This document shows positions 43,796 through 53,536 of a stretch of 64,000 nucleotides of DNA, piece by piece. Location of the stretch: positions 1 through 64,000 of the forward strand of contig JALHQW010000035.1 of NCBI GenBank assembly GCA_022841745.1. Direction: 5' to 3'. Both the position numbers and the translations under genes were made by a program. The DNA comes from Saprospiraceae bacterium. Lineage in GTDB: Bacteria > Bacteroidota > Bacteroidia > Chitinophagales > Saprospiraceae. The first letter of the stretch is position 1. The number at the start of each line of letters is the position of its first letter. The notes beneath the pieces are model-generated. The model did not search any database and was not told where the DNA came from. It saw only the letters and a program-made list of their open reading frames with translations.

Positions 43796-46285
43796 TTACT
43801 CCACCACCAATTTCTGCGCCCCAATGCCGTCTGCTGTTTTTACCTCCAGCAAGTAAATTCCCTTCGGTAATTGGCCGACCTGCAAGCTGGCACTGTTGGT
43901 GCTTCCCTCCATTTTTTGCGCCAGCACCGTTTGCCCCATACTGTTCGTGAGGCGGAGCTGTACGTCCGTTGCGGCAGCACCAAAACCAATGTTCACAAGG
44001 CCGGATGTGGGGTTCGGGAACACGCTGAAATCAATCGTGGCAACCTCACCGACGCCCACGCTTCCCTCTCCGAGCGGCGCATCGCCCGTGCTGATGAGGT
44101 AGCAAGCCACGATGAGGTGCGGGTTGAAGCCGTCGTTGCAGTCGGGGCAGGTGACGCCGCTAACGCAATCCGGGTTGTTGGCATGGCAGAGGTCAACATA
44201 GTCCTCGTTGAAGACGTATTTCATAGCCACGCTGCTTTGTGAAGCATACGGCGTCATGTCATAGTCGAACCACTGGGCAATTGCGCCGGGACACCAGCCT
44301 GCCCTTGGGAAATACCAAGTGCCGTTCTGCGGTGAGCAGCCATCGGGGTTGGGGTTGCAGGCCTGGTAGTTGTACTGCTCGAAGGTCTGCAGGCCGTTCA
44401 CCCAGATGTGGTGGGTGTCTTCATGGAACTCGGCGGCATTGCCCGAGTTGTTGTCGCCCCAGCCGTGGCCCGTTGATACCAGCTTCAGCTTGGCGGCTTT
44501 GGTGCCTGCGGCAATTGGGATGTTCATTTCCGGCACAGGCTGCAGGTTGGTCGGGTTGCCGAAGTCGTAGGTCTCGTGCCAAACCTCGGTGACGGTGCTG
44601 TACGGGTGCGCTGGCTGGCCGGCTGTGTAGTCCAACAACAGCGAGTAAAGGAAGCCGTTGCCGAGCGTGCCGAGGTTGACCCGGAAGGTCACTTTGCCCT
44701 GCAAGAGCGACATGAAATCGGTGGCGTCCATCTGGTGCGAGCAAGCCACACCGTAGGGCGTGATGTAGCGGATTATCTCGTACCATTTACCGTTATGCCC
44801 TTTTACCTCCAAGCTGGAAACGCGGTCCCAAGGGTCGCAGCCGCCGGGTGGGCAGTCAATGGCGAGGCCAGCTGCAATATCGTTGAAGGCACCCACATAG
44901 CTTGGCAACTCGGCCTCTACGGTCACTTGGCCGTGGTTGATATCGGCCCAAACATTCGAAAATGCGGCCACGCTCATGTCCTCGGCTTGGTCGGTGATGT
45001 TGATGTTGACGGTCTTTGTTGCGGCAGCGCCGTAATTGTTGGTTGCCGTGATTTTCAGGGCGAAATTGCCGTAGGAAGGTGGCGTCCACCAAGCGGTGTA
45101 GTGGTTGTTGTCCCAGTCCTTGGCGGGTATCACGTCGCCGTTCACCTCGAATTTCAAGTCGGTCACGTTGAACAGTTCGGGGAAGCCGATGTCGGAAATG
45201 GCCGCCAATTGCAGCGGGCCGAGGTTGGGCATGAACACATCGCCAGACAATGGGTTGCGGGCGTCAATGTTTGGCACAAAGGTGTTCGGGTCCACCACCT
45301 CGAAGCTGTTGACGGCATCGTCGGCGGGGTCGAAGGTGCCACCACCGGGCTGGCTGGCCTTGACGGTCACGGTGCCCACTTGCCCTGTCAGGGTCACGGT
45401 GTTGCCGCTCAAAGTAGCTGGGCCGGAAATGATTTCGTAGGTCACGGGCAGTCCGCTGCTGGCCGAGGCATTGAGTTGGAAGGGCGGGTCGCTGACCAAT
45501 TTGTTCGGAATTTGCGGGAAGGTAATGGCCTGAAAGCTCACATCGAGCGTACCGCCGAAGTTGGAGGTGCTGCCTGTTAGGCCGAAATTGAGCAAGTCGC
45601 CGTCAATATTCCCCTTGTCGTCATTCAGCTTTATGATGGAGGTGTTGTCGCCTTCCGGCACGCCTTGGTTGAACTTATAGTAGAGCTGTAGCCCGGCCTC
45701 GTCGCCTGTGAGTTCGTTGGCCATCATGTCCTGAATCTCTTGGGGGGTCAGGGCCTTGTTCCAGAGCGTTACCTCGTCGGCACGGCCACCGAAGACGAAA
45801 TTGAAGCCGCCGAGCACGCATTTACCGATGGTGAATGGCCGGTTGGTACTCGTGATGGTGCCTGTGGCGTTCTTCGAGCCTTTCTCGACGCCGTTGATAT
45901 AGAGCTTTACCGTGCTGCCATTATAGACCCAGGCAATGTGTTGCCAGGTCTGCGGCACGATACTGAATTGCGGAGCAACAACTTCATGGAAGCCCGCCGT
46001 GGTGATGAGGCGGCATTCCAGTGTGCCATTGTTCAACTGGATGAGGTACATCTCACCAGTGCCAGAGCCGCCGCCCCGGAAGCTCATCAGACCTTGGCCG
46101 TAGCCGAGGGCATCGTGGTAAAACCAGCCCGCCATGGTAATCTGGTTGGAGTTGGCAATGAGCGAGGACGCATTGGGCACGTCCACGTAATCATCTACCT
46201 TGTCGAAATGGAGGTACTGGTTGGTCTGGGCGTTCGCCCAAATTGCGGCCAGCAAAAAGCAAAGGTGTAAAGCTGTTTTTTTCAT
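43796..46285 (-). CDS. secreted LamG/PNGase F-like glycoamidase with T9SS sorting domain
   Basis: An 829-residue exported protein: signal (MKKTALHLCFLLAAIWANAQ), LamG/concanavalin-like domain (residues ~20-215; YLHFDKVDDYVDVPNASSL), Ig-like segments, then PNGase F N- and C-lobes (~480-740: CDPWDRVSSLEVKG, YEIIRYITPYG, LVSTGHGWGDNNSGNAAEF, HHIWVNG) and a type A T9SS sorting domain (~755-829: FSVFPNPTSGLVNIGF ... LPKGIYLLEVKTADG). PNGase F cleaves N-glycans from asparagine. It lies between susD and susC genes, so released glycans are probably captured by that pair. ATG 46285 precedes the signal peptide. Confidence 0.85.
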   Translation of the reverse strand: MKKTALHLCFLLAAIWANAQTNQYLHFDKVDDYVDVPNASSLIANSNQITMAGWFYHDALGYGQGLMSFRGGGSGTGEMYLIQLNNGTLECRLITTAGFHEVVAPQFSIVPQTWQHIAWVYNGSTVKLYINGVEKGSKNATGTITSTNRPFTIGKCVLGGFNFVFGGRADEVTLWNKALTPQEIQDMMANELTGDEAGLQLYYKFNQGVPEGDNTSIIKLNDDKGNIDGDLLNFGLTGSTSNFGGTLDVSFQAITFPQIPNKLVSDPPFQLNASASSGLPVTYEIISGPATLSGNTVTLTGQVGTVTVKASQPGGGTFDPADDAVNSFEVVDPNTFVPNIDARNPLSGDVFMPNLGPLQLAAISDIGFPELFNVTDLKFEVNGDVIPAKDWDNNHYTAWWTPPSYGNFALKITATNNYGAAATKTVNINITDQAEDMSVAAFSNVWADINHGQVTVEAELPSYVGAFNDIAAGLAIDCPPGGCDPWDRVSSLEVKGHNGKWYEIIRYITPYGVACSHQMDATDFMSLLQGKVTFRVNLGTLGNGFLYSLLLDYTAGQPAHPYSTVTEVWHETYDFGNPTNLQPVPEMNIPIAAGTKAAKLKLVSTGHGWGDNNSGNAAEFHEDTHHIWVNGLQTFEQYNYQACNPNPDGCSPQNGTWYFPRAGWCPGAIAQWFDYDMTPYASQSSVAMKYVFNEDYVDLCHANNPDCVSGVTCPDCNDGFNPHLIVACYLISTGDAPLGEGSVGVGEVATIDFSVFPNPTSGLVNIGFGAAATDVQLRLTNSMGQTVLAQKMEGSTNSASLQVGQLPKGIYLLEVKTADGIGAQKLVVE

Positions 46286-46318
46286 GCGATGTTCTTTTAA
46301 TGTTGATAAGTCAATGTG

Positions 46319-46402
46319 GTTTGATGGGTTTGATTTGTTTGAAGGGTTTGAGTTGTGACGCAAGTACAAATCAAACCCATCAAACAAATCAAACCCTTCA
46401 AA
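46319..46402. repeat. intergenic inverted repeat, TTTGATGGGTTTGATTTG family
   Basis: Arms built from TTTGATGGGTTTGATTTG with TTTGAAGGG, and their complement CAAATCAAACCC with CCCTTCAAA, flank GTGACGCAAG. Lies in the SusD-PNGase gap. Confidence 0.6.
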
Positions 46403-46408
46403 CGAAGT

Positions 46409-47992
46409 CTATTTCATCCACCAGACCTTCACGGCTGGCGAGTCCTCTCCCATTTTTGCTACCTGCCCCGACCAGTGTTCGGGGTTGTTGGTGGCCTCGG
46501 AGGGCGGGTAGGCAAAGCGGTAATAAGCTGGGAGATTGCCTTCCCGTGGCGTGGCTCCCGTTCGCCGCCAAAGGGCGAAGGCTTCCCAAGGCTGTCGGAA
46601 GGCATCGAGCCATTGCTGGGTGTAAATCATTTGCAGCTTGTCGCCAGTGGCAGAGAAGATATTCAGCCGGGGGTGTGCCGTAGCGGCAAAGATTTCTCCG
46701 TCGGTTAAGATGGGTGGCTTGTTGGCCCATATATCCGACCCTGTGACGAGTCCCTGCCAAAACTTGATGGAAGCCACGAGGCCGTCCGTGAAGGCGATTT
46801 CGGCGTTAGGGCTACTGGCCGCAACGCCCAAGCCCCGCATATATGCCTCTGCCTTGATGAAATGCACCTCTGCCGCCGTCAGGATGATTTCCGGGATATA
46901 GCTATCGTCGCGGATGAGGTAATAATTGAACGGCGAATAAATGCAGGCAGCCCCTTTGATGTCATAGTTGAAATCGCGGTGGCGCTCGTAGGGGATGCCG
47001 CCCTCGGCAGGGGTGTTGGCGTCGGGGAGTTGCGGGTAAGGTGCCCACTCGTTGGCGTTGTTCGTTTCAAAGAAAATCCTTGCCCTTGGGTCGAAAATGC
47101 CGCTGCCGTCCTTGTTGTCGTTCTCCGAAAGCTGGTGCCAGATATTGCTGCCCATGCGCAGTTTTTTATGCTCCGAAAACGACCAGTTCACGCCTTCGTT
47201 TACCCAGCCCTGCTGCGCTGGCCGCATGATGACCTCCTCGCCCGGCTTTATCACGGGCAGGTTGTTTTGGATGATATCCTGCAAAATCGGGGTTGCAAAA
47301 GCGGGGTCTTTCTCCACCATGCGCATTGCGTGGCGGAGGCGGAGCGAGTTGGCAAATTTGCGCCAGCGCGCTAGGTCGCCGCCGAGGAAAGTATCGAAAT
47401 TTCCGAAGGAAAGGTAGGGCGTGCCTGCTGCGGTAGTTGGGTTCGGGATGGTATTGATATTATCCTCCACCCATTTCAACTCCTCCATAAGGAACTTATA
47501 GATGCTCTCTTGGTCGTCGAATTTTGGCCGTGCAAAGTCAAGGCTCTCAAAGCCCCGGCCAGCGTCCGTGAAGGGGATGTCGCCGAATAGGTCGGTCAGG
47601 CGGAAGGTCTTGTAGGCAAGCAATACCTTGAGTTGCGCCCGCACATTGTTCAGGGCCTCAGGCTCGGTTTCCATTTCATCCAATCGCCGCTCGATTTCCC
47701 GGATATGGGCCAATGCTTTGTAATAATTGGCCCAGACCTCCTCTGTGCCAATGGTGATATTGGCGAAACCGACACCCGTTTTTACACCTTGCTGCGTGAT
47801 GTCGTAGAGGGTCTCATTGTGAAGATAAAACTGCTCGTTCCAGCCCAGCCGCAGGGATTGTACCACGGTGTTGAACAGCGGCCCGATGTCGGTCTGGGTG
47901 GGGGAAAACGGGTTGCGGTTCATTTCCTCGAAATCCTTGGTGCAGGATGCAAGCAAGGAAATGAACAAGGTTAGGGCAAGGATGCGTCTCAT
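46409..47992 (-). CDS. SusD/RagB-family lipoprotein
   Basis: A 527-residue surface glycan-binding lipoprotein with signal MRRILALTLFISLLASC (lipobox LASC). The conserved helical core of the family is seen in FEEMNRNPFSP, WANYYKALAHIREIERRL, LLAYKTFRLTDLFGDIPFTDAG and WRKFANSLRLRHAMRM, with the typical C-terminal region TQQWLDAFRQPWEAFALWRRTG. It acts as lid of the SusC transporter at 40389-43655. It is first of the three genes rather than second, and is preceded by the inverted repeat at 48014-48177. Confidence 0.92.
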   Translation of the reverse strand: MRRILALTLFISLLASCTKDFEEMNRNPFSPTQTDIGPLFNTVVQSLRLGWNEQFYLHNETLYDITQQGVKTGVGFANITIGTEEVWANYYKALAHIREIERRLDEMETEPEALNNVRAQLKVLLAYKTFRLTDLFGDIPFTDAGRGFESLDFARPKFDDQESIYKFLMEELKWVEDNINTIPNPTTAAGTPYLSFGNFDTFLGGDLARWRKFANSLRLRHAMRMVEKDPAFATPILQDIIQNNLPVIKPGEEVIMRPAQQGWVNEGVNWSFSEHKKLRMGSNIWHQLSENDNKDGSGIFDPRARIFFETNNANEWAPYPQLPDANTPAEGGIPYERHRDFNYDIKGAACIYSPFNYYLIRDDSYIPEIILTAAEVHFIKAEAYMRGLGVAASSPNAEIAFTDGLVASIKFWQGLVTGSDIWANKPPILTDGEIFAATAHPRLNIFSATGDKLQMIYTQQWLDAFRQPWEAFALWRRTGATPREGNLPAYYRFAYPPSEATNNPEHWSGQVAKMGEDSPAVKVWWMK

Positions 47993-48013
47993 ATAAAATC
48001 AATCGTTGGTAGC

Positions 48014-48177
48014 ACCTCACCCCCTGCCCCCTCTCCTGCGAGGAGGGGGGGTAGACATTGGAACACCCCCTGTCCTCGCAGGAGAAGGCAGGCCTCGTAA
48101 TACCTCCTCTCCTTGAAGGCAAGGACAGGCATCGTAACACCCCCTCTCCTCGTAGGAGAGGGGGCAGGGGGTGAGGT
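48014..48177. repeat. intergenic inverted repeat, CCCCCTGCCCCCTCTCCT family
   Basis: Left arm ACCTCACCCCCTGCCCCCTC then TCCTGCGAGGAG; the right arm is the complement with near identity (CTCGTAGGAGAGGGGGCAGG then GGGTGAGGT). Additional internal CCCCCTGTCCTCGCAGGAG and TCCTTGAAGGCAAGGA stem-loops. Fills the gap between SusD and the helical-repeat gene. Confidence 0.7.
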
Positions 48178-48242
48178 ACGCCGCGCTAAGCTATAAGAAA
48201 GTTCTACAACCGCCGAACCTTTACGCGGATATGGTCAGCCAA

Positions 48243-49793
48243 TTAACGCTTCTGCCTGTTCTGGCTTTTTTGCCGGATAATTTCCTTCACGGGCTGGCCC
48301 GTCAGTTTCGATTCCAGCCATGAAATGATGTCCAAATAAAGGAAGGGTCGCCGCTCGTAGGGGTCGTTTTGCAAAGGCAGTAGCCGCTCGTGCAACTGTC
48401 GGAATTCGTGGGCAAGGGCATTGGGGCGGGTACTTGGCATTCTCCGAAGGAACTGGAAAATTTCACGCTGCACATGCTGCAAATCCTCTACGTGCAACAG
48501 GTAGCGGTAAACGGATTTTACCTGGTACTCTACCAAAACGGTATTGCCCAGTTCAAAATGGGCGATGAGGTTCAAAATCCTTGCAAAGCACTGAATATCA
48601 GCCCGGTAGTCAATCGTTTTTTGGTTGATGATTTTGTTCAAAAAATCAATGGCATGGCTGTGGTCAGCGTTGCCGAAGTACAGACAGGCGATGCGGTACT
48701 GGAAAACGAGGATGCGGTTGGCGTCCCAATTGAACGGGTTCGAGTCGAGGAGTTCGGAGAGGCCGGGGATAATTTTCACGCCCTCCGAATAGTCGCCGTT
48801 CAGGTAAAAAGCGTTGATTTGATGGATGTTACGGTAGAGGTGGTAAAGCCCTTCCACATTGCGGTTTTGGCTGAAATCCACCTGCATGGGAAAAATCTCC
48901 AATTGCCGCAGGCCCACCTCGAAGCGCTCGTCGTGGAGGCTGTTGAACAGCGTGGAAAGCAGGTTGTGCAGCCCTTTCAGGTAAAAAACCGGGTGCAATT
49001 GCTTCATCGCCGGATTCTCCGAAAAAAGGTCCACCCAGCGCTGGGCGTAGCGGTAGCACGGCGCAAATTCCTGGCAGATATGGTGCAGCCAGACATGCGC
49101 TTGGCAGAAATATATTTTGCCCGTGAAATCCAGTTCTTCGAACTTCGCCTGCGGCAAACGGGCGCTGAAAAACTCCTTCACGAAATAGTAGTCCCGCTCG
49201 TTGCGCACGAAGCCGAATTTCAGGTACATCCCGTACATCTGGAGCGCCAGGTTGGAGAACTCGTGCGTCCGAGACAGTGCCCGGCTGATGGCCAGCGTCT
49301 GCTCCGAAAGCTCCTGCGCTCGCCCTTCGATGCTCCTCGTAATGTATTGACCCTCAATGAGCTTCTCGAATTCGAGCATCTCCAGCGCCAGCGATTTGAA
49401 CTCCCCTGCAAGGGCTTTTTCCTTGTTTTTTGCCAACAAATCCAAGGCTTGGCGGTACAGGCCCTTGTCGTACAGCACATGGGCGTAGTCAATGTTTTCC
49501 CGAAGGAGAATGTCCTCGTTGCGCCCGCGCCCCAGCAGCCGCAGGCTGGTGAGCAATTGGCCGTAGAGGTGCGCTTTGAGGTTGGGTAGCTGTTCCTTTT
49601 TCAGCGTGGGTATTTTCTTCAAAATGGCCGCCTCGTCGTACTCGCCTTTTTTGTCCAAAACATCGAAGAGCTGCAGGAACAGCAGGTCGTCCGAAGACGA
49701 GTTGCGCTTCGCAAACAGCCGGAACTGCCGCTTCTCGCCCTGTGTCAGGGTGCGGATGAGCTGGATGAGGTCGTCGGTGCGCTGTTTGGCCAC
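48243..49793 (-). CDS. conserved helical-repeat protein
   Basis: A 516-residue protein that is all-alpha throughout, with repeated aromatic/hydrophobic helices (FRLFAKRNSSSDDLLFLQLFDVLDKKGEYDEAAILKKI at the start; YFCQAHVWLHHICQEFAPCYRYAQRWVDLF mid-protein), consistent with TPR-like repeats. It matches a family of ~500-residue unannotated proteins common in Bacteroidota; function unknown. No signal peptide. Its upstream gap toward leuA carries two inverted-repeat families. Confidence 0.72.
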   Translation of the reverse strand: MAKQRTDDLIQLIRTLTQGEKRQFRLFAKRNSSSDDLLFLQLFDVLDKKGEYDEAAILKKIPTLKKEQLPNLKAHLYGQLLTSLRLLGRGRNEDILLRENIDYAHVLYDKGLYRQALDLLAKNKEKALAGEFKSLALEMLEFEKLIEGQYITRSIEGRAQELSEQTLAISRALSRTHEFSNLALQMYGMYLKFGFVRNERDYYFVKEFFSARLPQAKFEELDFTGKIYFCQAHVWLHHICQEFAPCYRYAQRWVDLFSENPAMKQLHPVFYLKGLHNLLSTLFNSLHDERFEVGLRQLEIFPMQVDFSQNRNVEGLYHLYRNIHQINAFYLNGDYSEGVKIIPGLSELLDSNPFNWDANRILVFQYRIACLYFGNADHSHAIDFLNKIINQKTIDYRADIQCFARILNLIAHFELGNTVLVEYQVKSVYRYLLHVEDLQHVQREIFQFLRRMPSTRPNALAHEFRQLHERLLPLQNDPYERRPFLYLDIISWLESKLTGQPVKEIIRQKSQNRQKR

Positions 49794-49798
49794 TTTTT

Positions 49799-49958
49799 AT
49801 GGTTGATAACGGTTGATAACGGTTTATGAGGTTGATTTCCCGCGAGGAGGATGGTTACACGGATTGGGCGGATTTGACTGATTTTTACGGATTAGCTATG
49901 TATAAAATCCGTGTTTATCCGCCAAATCCGCCCAATCCGTGTAACCATCCTCCTCGCG
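49799..49958. repeat. intergenic repeats upstream of leuA
   Basis: Three GGTTGATAA/GGTTTATGA words (49801-49835), then a long inverted repeat: left CGCGAGGAGGATGGTTACAC (49841-49860), right GTGTAACCATCCTCCTCGCG (49939-49958), with inner CGGATTGGGCGGATTTG pairing CAAATCCGCCCAATCCG-like sequence. Relative of 9469-9586. Confidence 0.75.
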
Positions 49959-50081
49959 TGTTTGTCATCGTAGATGACAATGAGTTAAGTGATTGATTTT
50001 CAATAAAATAGAATCAAATCAATGCTAACTTGAAATAGGAGAACGCCAAAAACTTGATTTCCCCGTAGGGTAGGGTAGGGC

Positions 50082-50089
50082 TAATTTTG
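50082..50089 (+). promoter_or_regulatory. leuA promoter -7 element
   Basis: TAATTTTG matches TAnnTTTG; a TTG at 50054 is 25 bases upstream, slightly long. The preceding GTAGGG word repeats three times (50064-50080). Confidence 0.45.
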
Positions 50090-50103
50090 AAAACTCAAAG
50101 ATG

Positions 50104-50184
50104 AGAATTGTTGGGATTGTTGGATTGCTTGATTGTAGAAAGCACCGCAACCCCAACAATTAAGCAATCCAACAATCAAGCAAT
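50104..50184. repeat. intergenic inverted repeat at leuA 5' end
   Basis: AATTGTTGGGATTGTTGGATTGCTTGATTGT-type words are mirrored by CAATTAAGCAATCCAACAATC with AAGCAATG, so the leuA start codon lies at the tip of the right arm. May sequester the start. Confidence 0.6.
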
Positions 50185-51373
50185 GACAAACCAAATCCAA
50201 ATATTCGATACCACCCTCCGCGACGGCGAGCAGGTGCCCGGCTGTAAATTGAACACCATTCAGAAAATCGAAATAGCCCGTGCGCTGGAAGAATTGGGCG
50301 TGGATGTCATTGAGGCAGGCTTCCCCATCAGCAGCCCCGGCGATTTTGAAGCGGTCCGCAGGGTAGCAAATGCCGTGCGAAGGCCAACTGTCTGTGGCCT
50401 CAGCCGGGCCATTGAAAAAGACATCAAGACCGCCGCCGAGTCGTTGGAAGGTGCTGTGCGCCCCCGCATCCATACGGGCATCGGCGTGTCGGAAATGCAC
50501 ATCCGCTACAAGCTGCAAACCACGCCGGAGGACATCCTCTACCGTGCAGCTGCTGCCGTGAAATACGCCAAATCGTTTGTCGAAGACGTGGAATTCTACG
50601 CCGAGGACGCTGGCCGTGCCGACAACGAGTTCCTGGCCCGTGTGCTCGAAGCCGCTATCAAGGCCGGGGCAACCGTGCTCAACATACCCGACACGACGGG
50701 CTACTGCCTGCCGGAACAGTACGGCGCAAAAATCAAGTACCTCTACGAAAACGTGCGGGGCATCGAAAAGGCCATCCTCGCCACGCATTGCCACAACGAC
50801 CTTGGGTTGGCCACCGCCAATTCCATTAGCGGCGTCATCGGTGGTGCCCGGCAAGTCGAGTGTACCATCAACGGTATTGGCGAGCGGGCAGGCAACACCT
50901 CATTGGAGGAGGTCGTCATGATTTTGCGCCAGCACCCCGACCTCGGCTACACGACGGGCATCAACACTCGCCTTTTGAATCCTATCAGCCACTTGGTTTC
51001 GGAGAAAATGGGCGTCGTGGTGCAGCCAAACAAGGCTATCGTCGGGGCGAACGCCTTTGCCCACAGCTCTGGCATCCACCAAGACGGCGTCATCAAAAAA
51101 CGCGAGACCTACGAAATCATTGACCCGCTGGAAGTCGGCGTTGACCACTCGAAAATTGTGCTCACGGCTCGCAGCGGCCGGGCGGCGTTGGCCTACCGGG
51201 CGAAGTGCCTCGGCTACAATTTGACGAAGGACGAACTGGATGCGGTTTACACCAATTTCCTCGTGGTGGCCGACCGGAAAAAGGAAGTGGGTGACGAGGA
51301 TTTAGTGGAAATTATGAAATTTAGAAATTGGGAAATTGAGCAGGAAAAAACCGCTCACGCCACAGTTTCCTAA
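50183..51373 (+). CDS. leuA: 2-isopropylmalate synthase, short form
   Basis: Condenses acetyl-CoA and 2-ketoisovalerate, the first step of leucine synthesis. The 396-residue protein has the HMGL-like TIM barrel: [15 protein letters not shown] at the N-terminus, [14 protein letters not shown] (metal-binding HCHND) near 200, and [15 protein letters not shown]. Next comes [15 protein letters not shown]. Compared with ~510-residue enzymes it lacks the C-terminal leucine-binding regulatory domain, so direct feedback inhibition in the usual way is unlikely. ATG 50183 is chosen; the upstream in-frame sequence is the inverted repeat. Confidence 0.9.
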   Translation: MTNQIQIFDTTLRDGEQVPGCKLNTIQKIEIARALEELGVDVIEAGFPISSPGDFEAVRRVANAVRRPTVCGLSRAIEKDIKTAAESLEGAVRPRIHTGIGVSEMHIRYKLQTTPEDILYRAAAAVKYAKSFVEDVEFYAEDAGRADNEFLARVLEAAIKAGATVLNIPDTTGYCLPEQYGAKIKYLYENVRGIEKAILATHCHNDLGLATANSISGVIGGARQVECTINGIGERAGNTSLEEVVMILRQHPDLGYTTGINTRLLNPISHLVSEKMGVVVQPNKAIVGANAFAHSSGIHQDGVIKKRETYEIIDPLEVGVDHSKIVLTARSGRAALAYRAKCLGYNLTKDELDAVYTNFLVVADRKKEVGDEDLVEIMKFRNWEIEQEKTAHATVS

Positions 51374-51391
51374 ATCAATCTCGAAGAAAAA

Positions 51392-52789
51392 ATGTCAAAG
51401 ACACTTTTCGATAAAATCTGGGACTCCCACGTCGTCAAGCCCGTCGAGGGTGGTATGGAAGTGCTGTACATTGACCGGCACTTCATCCACGAAGTGACGA
51501 GTCCGCAGGCATTCGATGGTTTGCGCCAGCGCAACATCCCTGTTTTTCGCACGAAAAACACCGTCGCCACCGCCGACCACAACGTGCCGACGCAGAACCA
51601 GCACCTGCCCATCGCCGACCCACTGGGCCGTTTCCAAGTGGAAAAACTCACGGAAAACTGCAACGAGTTCGGCGTTGACCTCTACGGCCTAGGACACCGC
51701 TGGCAGGGCATCGTCCACGTCATCGGGCCGGAGCTGGGCATCACGCAGCCGGGCATGACCATCGTCTGCGGCGATAGCCATACGAGCACCCACGGGGCGT
51801 TCGGCACCATTGCCTTTGGCATCGGTACCAGTCAGGTGGAGCAGGTTTTGGCTTCGCAATGCCTGTTGCTCAAGCGCCCCAAGCGCATGCGCATCACCGT
51901 GGACGGCGAGTTGGCCGAGGGGGTCGTTTCCAAGGACATCATCCTTTACATCATATCCAAGCTCAGCGCCGCCGGGGGTACGGGCTATTTTGTCGAGTAC
52001 GCTGGCAGCGCCATCCGCTCGCTCTCGATGGAGGCCCGCATGACCATCTGCAATATGAGCATCGAAATGGGCGCAAGGGGTGGCCTCATTGCCCCCGACG
52101 AGACCACTTTCGAGTACGTGCGTGGCCGGGAGTTTGCCCCACAGGGCGCAGCCTTTGAGGCCGCTGTCGCAAAATGGCGGGAACTCTACTCCGACCCCGA
52201 CGCTGTTTTCGACAAGGAATACCACTACCGGGCGGAGGACATCGCCCCGATGATTACCTACGGCACGAACCCCGGCATGGGCATCCCCGTGGACGAGGCT
52301 ATCCCAACTGCTCCCACGCCCGGCGACAGCTTGGCGTCTTTTGAAAAATCGCTTGGCTATATGGGCTTCGCCGCTGGCGAAAACCTGCTGGGCAAGCCCA
52401 TCCACCATGTTTTCATCGGCTCCTGCACCAACAGCCGCATCGAGGACTTGCGCCTGGCGGCGAAATTCGTGCAGGGGAAACAAAAGGCCCCGCACGTCAG
52501 CGCTATGATAGTGCCGGGCAGCAAGCAGGTCGAGGCTCAGGCCAAGGCTGAGGGATTAGACAAAATCTTCATCGCAGCAGGCTTCGAGTTCCGGGAGCCG
52601 GGCTGCTCCGCCTGCCTCGGCATGAACGAGGACAAAGTGCCAGCGGGGGAGTATTGCGTGAGTACGAGCAACCGCAATTTTGAAGGAAGGCAAGGGCCGG
52701 GTGCGAGGACGATTTTGGCGAGTCCGTTGACGGCTGTAGCCTCTGCGGTTGAGGGAAAGATTGTAGATGTGAGAAGTCTTTTGAATTAA
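51392..52789 (+). CDS. leuC: 3-isopropylmalate dehydratase large subunit
   Basis: Isomerises 2- to 3-isopropylmalate with LeuD through a [4Fe-4S] cluster. The 465 residues include [23 protein letters not shown] near 130, [11 protein letters not shown] near 348 and [13 protein letters not shown] near 410, giving the three cluster cysteines. Usual size. It begins 18 bases after leuA. Confidence 0.95.
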   Translation: MSKTLFDKIWDSHVVKPVEGGMEVLYIDRHFIHEVTSPQAFDGLRQRNIPVFRTKNTVATADHNVPTQNQHLPIADPLGRFQVEKLTENCNEFGVDLYGLGHRWQGIVHVIGPELGITQPGMTIVCGDSHTSTHGAFGTIAFGIGTSQVEQVLASQCLLLKRPKRMRITVDGELAEGVVSKDIILYIISKLSAAGGTGYFVEYAGSAIRSLSMEARMTICNMSIEMGARGGLIAPDETTFEYVRGREFAPQGAAFEAAVAKWRELYSDPDAVFDKEYHYRAEDIAPMITYGTNPGMGIPVDEAIPTAPTPGDSLASFEKSLGYMGFAAGENLLGKPIHHVFIGSCTNSRIEDLRLAAKFVQGKQKAPHVSAMIVPGSKQVEAQAKAEGLDKIFIAAGFEFREPGCSACLGMNEDKVPAGEYCVSTSNRNFEGRQGPGARTILASPLTAVASAVEGKIVDVRSLLN

Positions 52790-52798
52790 CCGACGCCC

Positions 52799-52892
52799 CT
52801 TGTCATTCCCGAAGGGAAACCGCAACGTCATGCGGGAAGTGACGAGGGAAAAATCACGATTTTGCAGATTGCCATCGGCAATGACAAAAAAT
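52799..52892. repeat. intergenic inverted repeat, TTGTCATTCCCGAAGGGAA family
   Basis: TTGTCATTCCCGAAGGGAAA with CCGCAACGTCATGCGGG on the left and GATTGCCATCGGCAATGACA on the right. Same family at 57690-57829 and 61378-61543. Lies between leuC and leuD. Confidence 0.65.
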
Positions 52893-52897
52893 AGCAA

Positions 52898-53524
52898 ATG
52901 GAAAAATTCACCCACATAATCTCCACCGCCGTCCCCCTCCCCATGGAGGACGTGGACACCGACCAAATCATCCCCGCCCGCTTCCTGAAGGCGACGACGA
53001 GGGAGGGCTTTGGCGACAACCTTTTCCGGGATTGGCGCTACCACCCCGACGGCAGCCCCAAGGCCGATTTTGTGCTGAACAACCCGACGTACAGCGGCAA
53101 AATCCTCGTAGCGGGCAAGAACTTCGGTTGCGGCAGCAGCCGGGAACATGCCGCTTGGTCGTTGACGGACTATGGCTTCAAGGTCGTGGTCAGCAGCTTC
53201 TTCGCCGATATTTTCCGGGGCAATGCCCTGAACAATGGCCTGCTGCCCGTGCAGGTGTCGCCAGCGTTTTTGGATGAAATGTTCAAAGCCATCGAAAACG
53301 ACCCGCAGGTGAAGTTCATCGTGAGCCTGGAGCACCAGACCATCGCCATCGCTGGTACGGAACGGGAGGAGCAATTCGATATTGACCCGTTTAGGAAGGT
53401 TTGCATGATAAATGGGTATGATGACATTGATTACCTGTTGAGCCTAAAAGATGAAATTGAGCAATTCGAGAAAAAGAACTTGACCGAGAATACTGCTCCA
53501 GTTGCCAATGCTTCAATTTCCTAA
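52898..53524 (+). CDS. leuD: 3-isopropylmalate dehydratase small subunit
   Basis: The swivel subunit of the LeuCD isomerase, 208 residues. [13 protein letters not shown] near residue 21 and [17 protein letters not shown] near 70 are the family signatures. The C-terminal 15 residues are unusual, low-complexity and Asn/Ala-rich ([11 protein letters not shown]). It is followed 12 bases later by leuB. Confidence 0.94.
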   Translation: MEKFTHIISTAVPLPMEDVDTDQIIPARFLKATTREGFGDNLFRDWRYHPDGSPKADFVLNNPTYSGKILVAGKNFGCGSSREHAAWSLTDYGFKVVVSSFFADIFRGNALNNGLLPVQVSPAFLDEMFKAIENDPQVKFIVSLEHQTIAIAGTEREEQFDIDPFRKVCMINGYDDIDYLLSLKDEIEQFEKKNLTENTAPVANASIS

Positions 53525-53536
53525 TTTCAAATTTCT

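Noticed and set aside
50101-50163. Short frame upstream of leuA with Ile, Val and Leu codons, as a possible second leader peptide
   Set aside because: It lies inside an inverted repeat whose words dictate those codons, and no terminator hairpin with a T-run follows.
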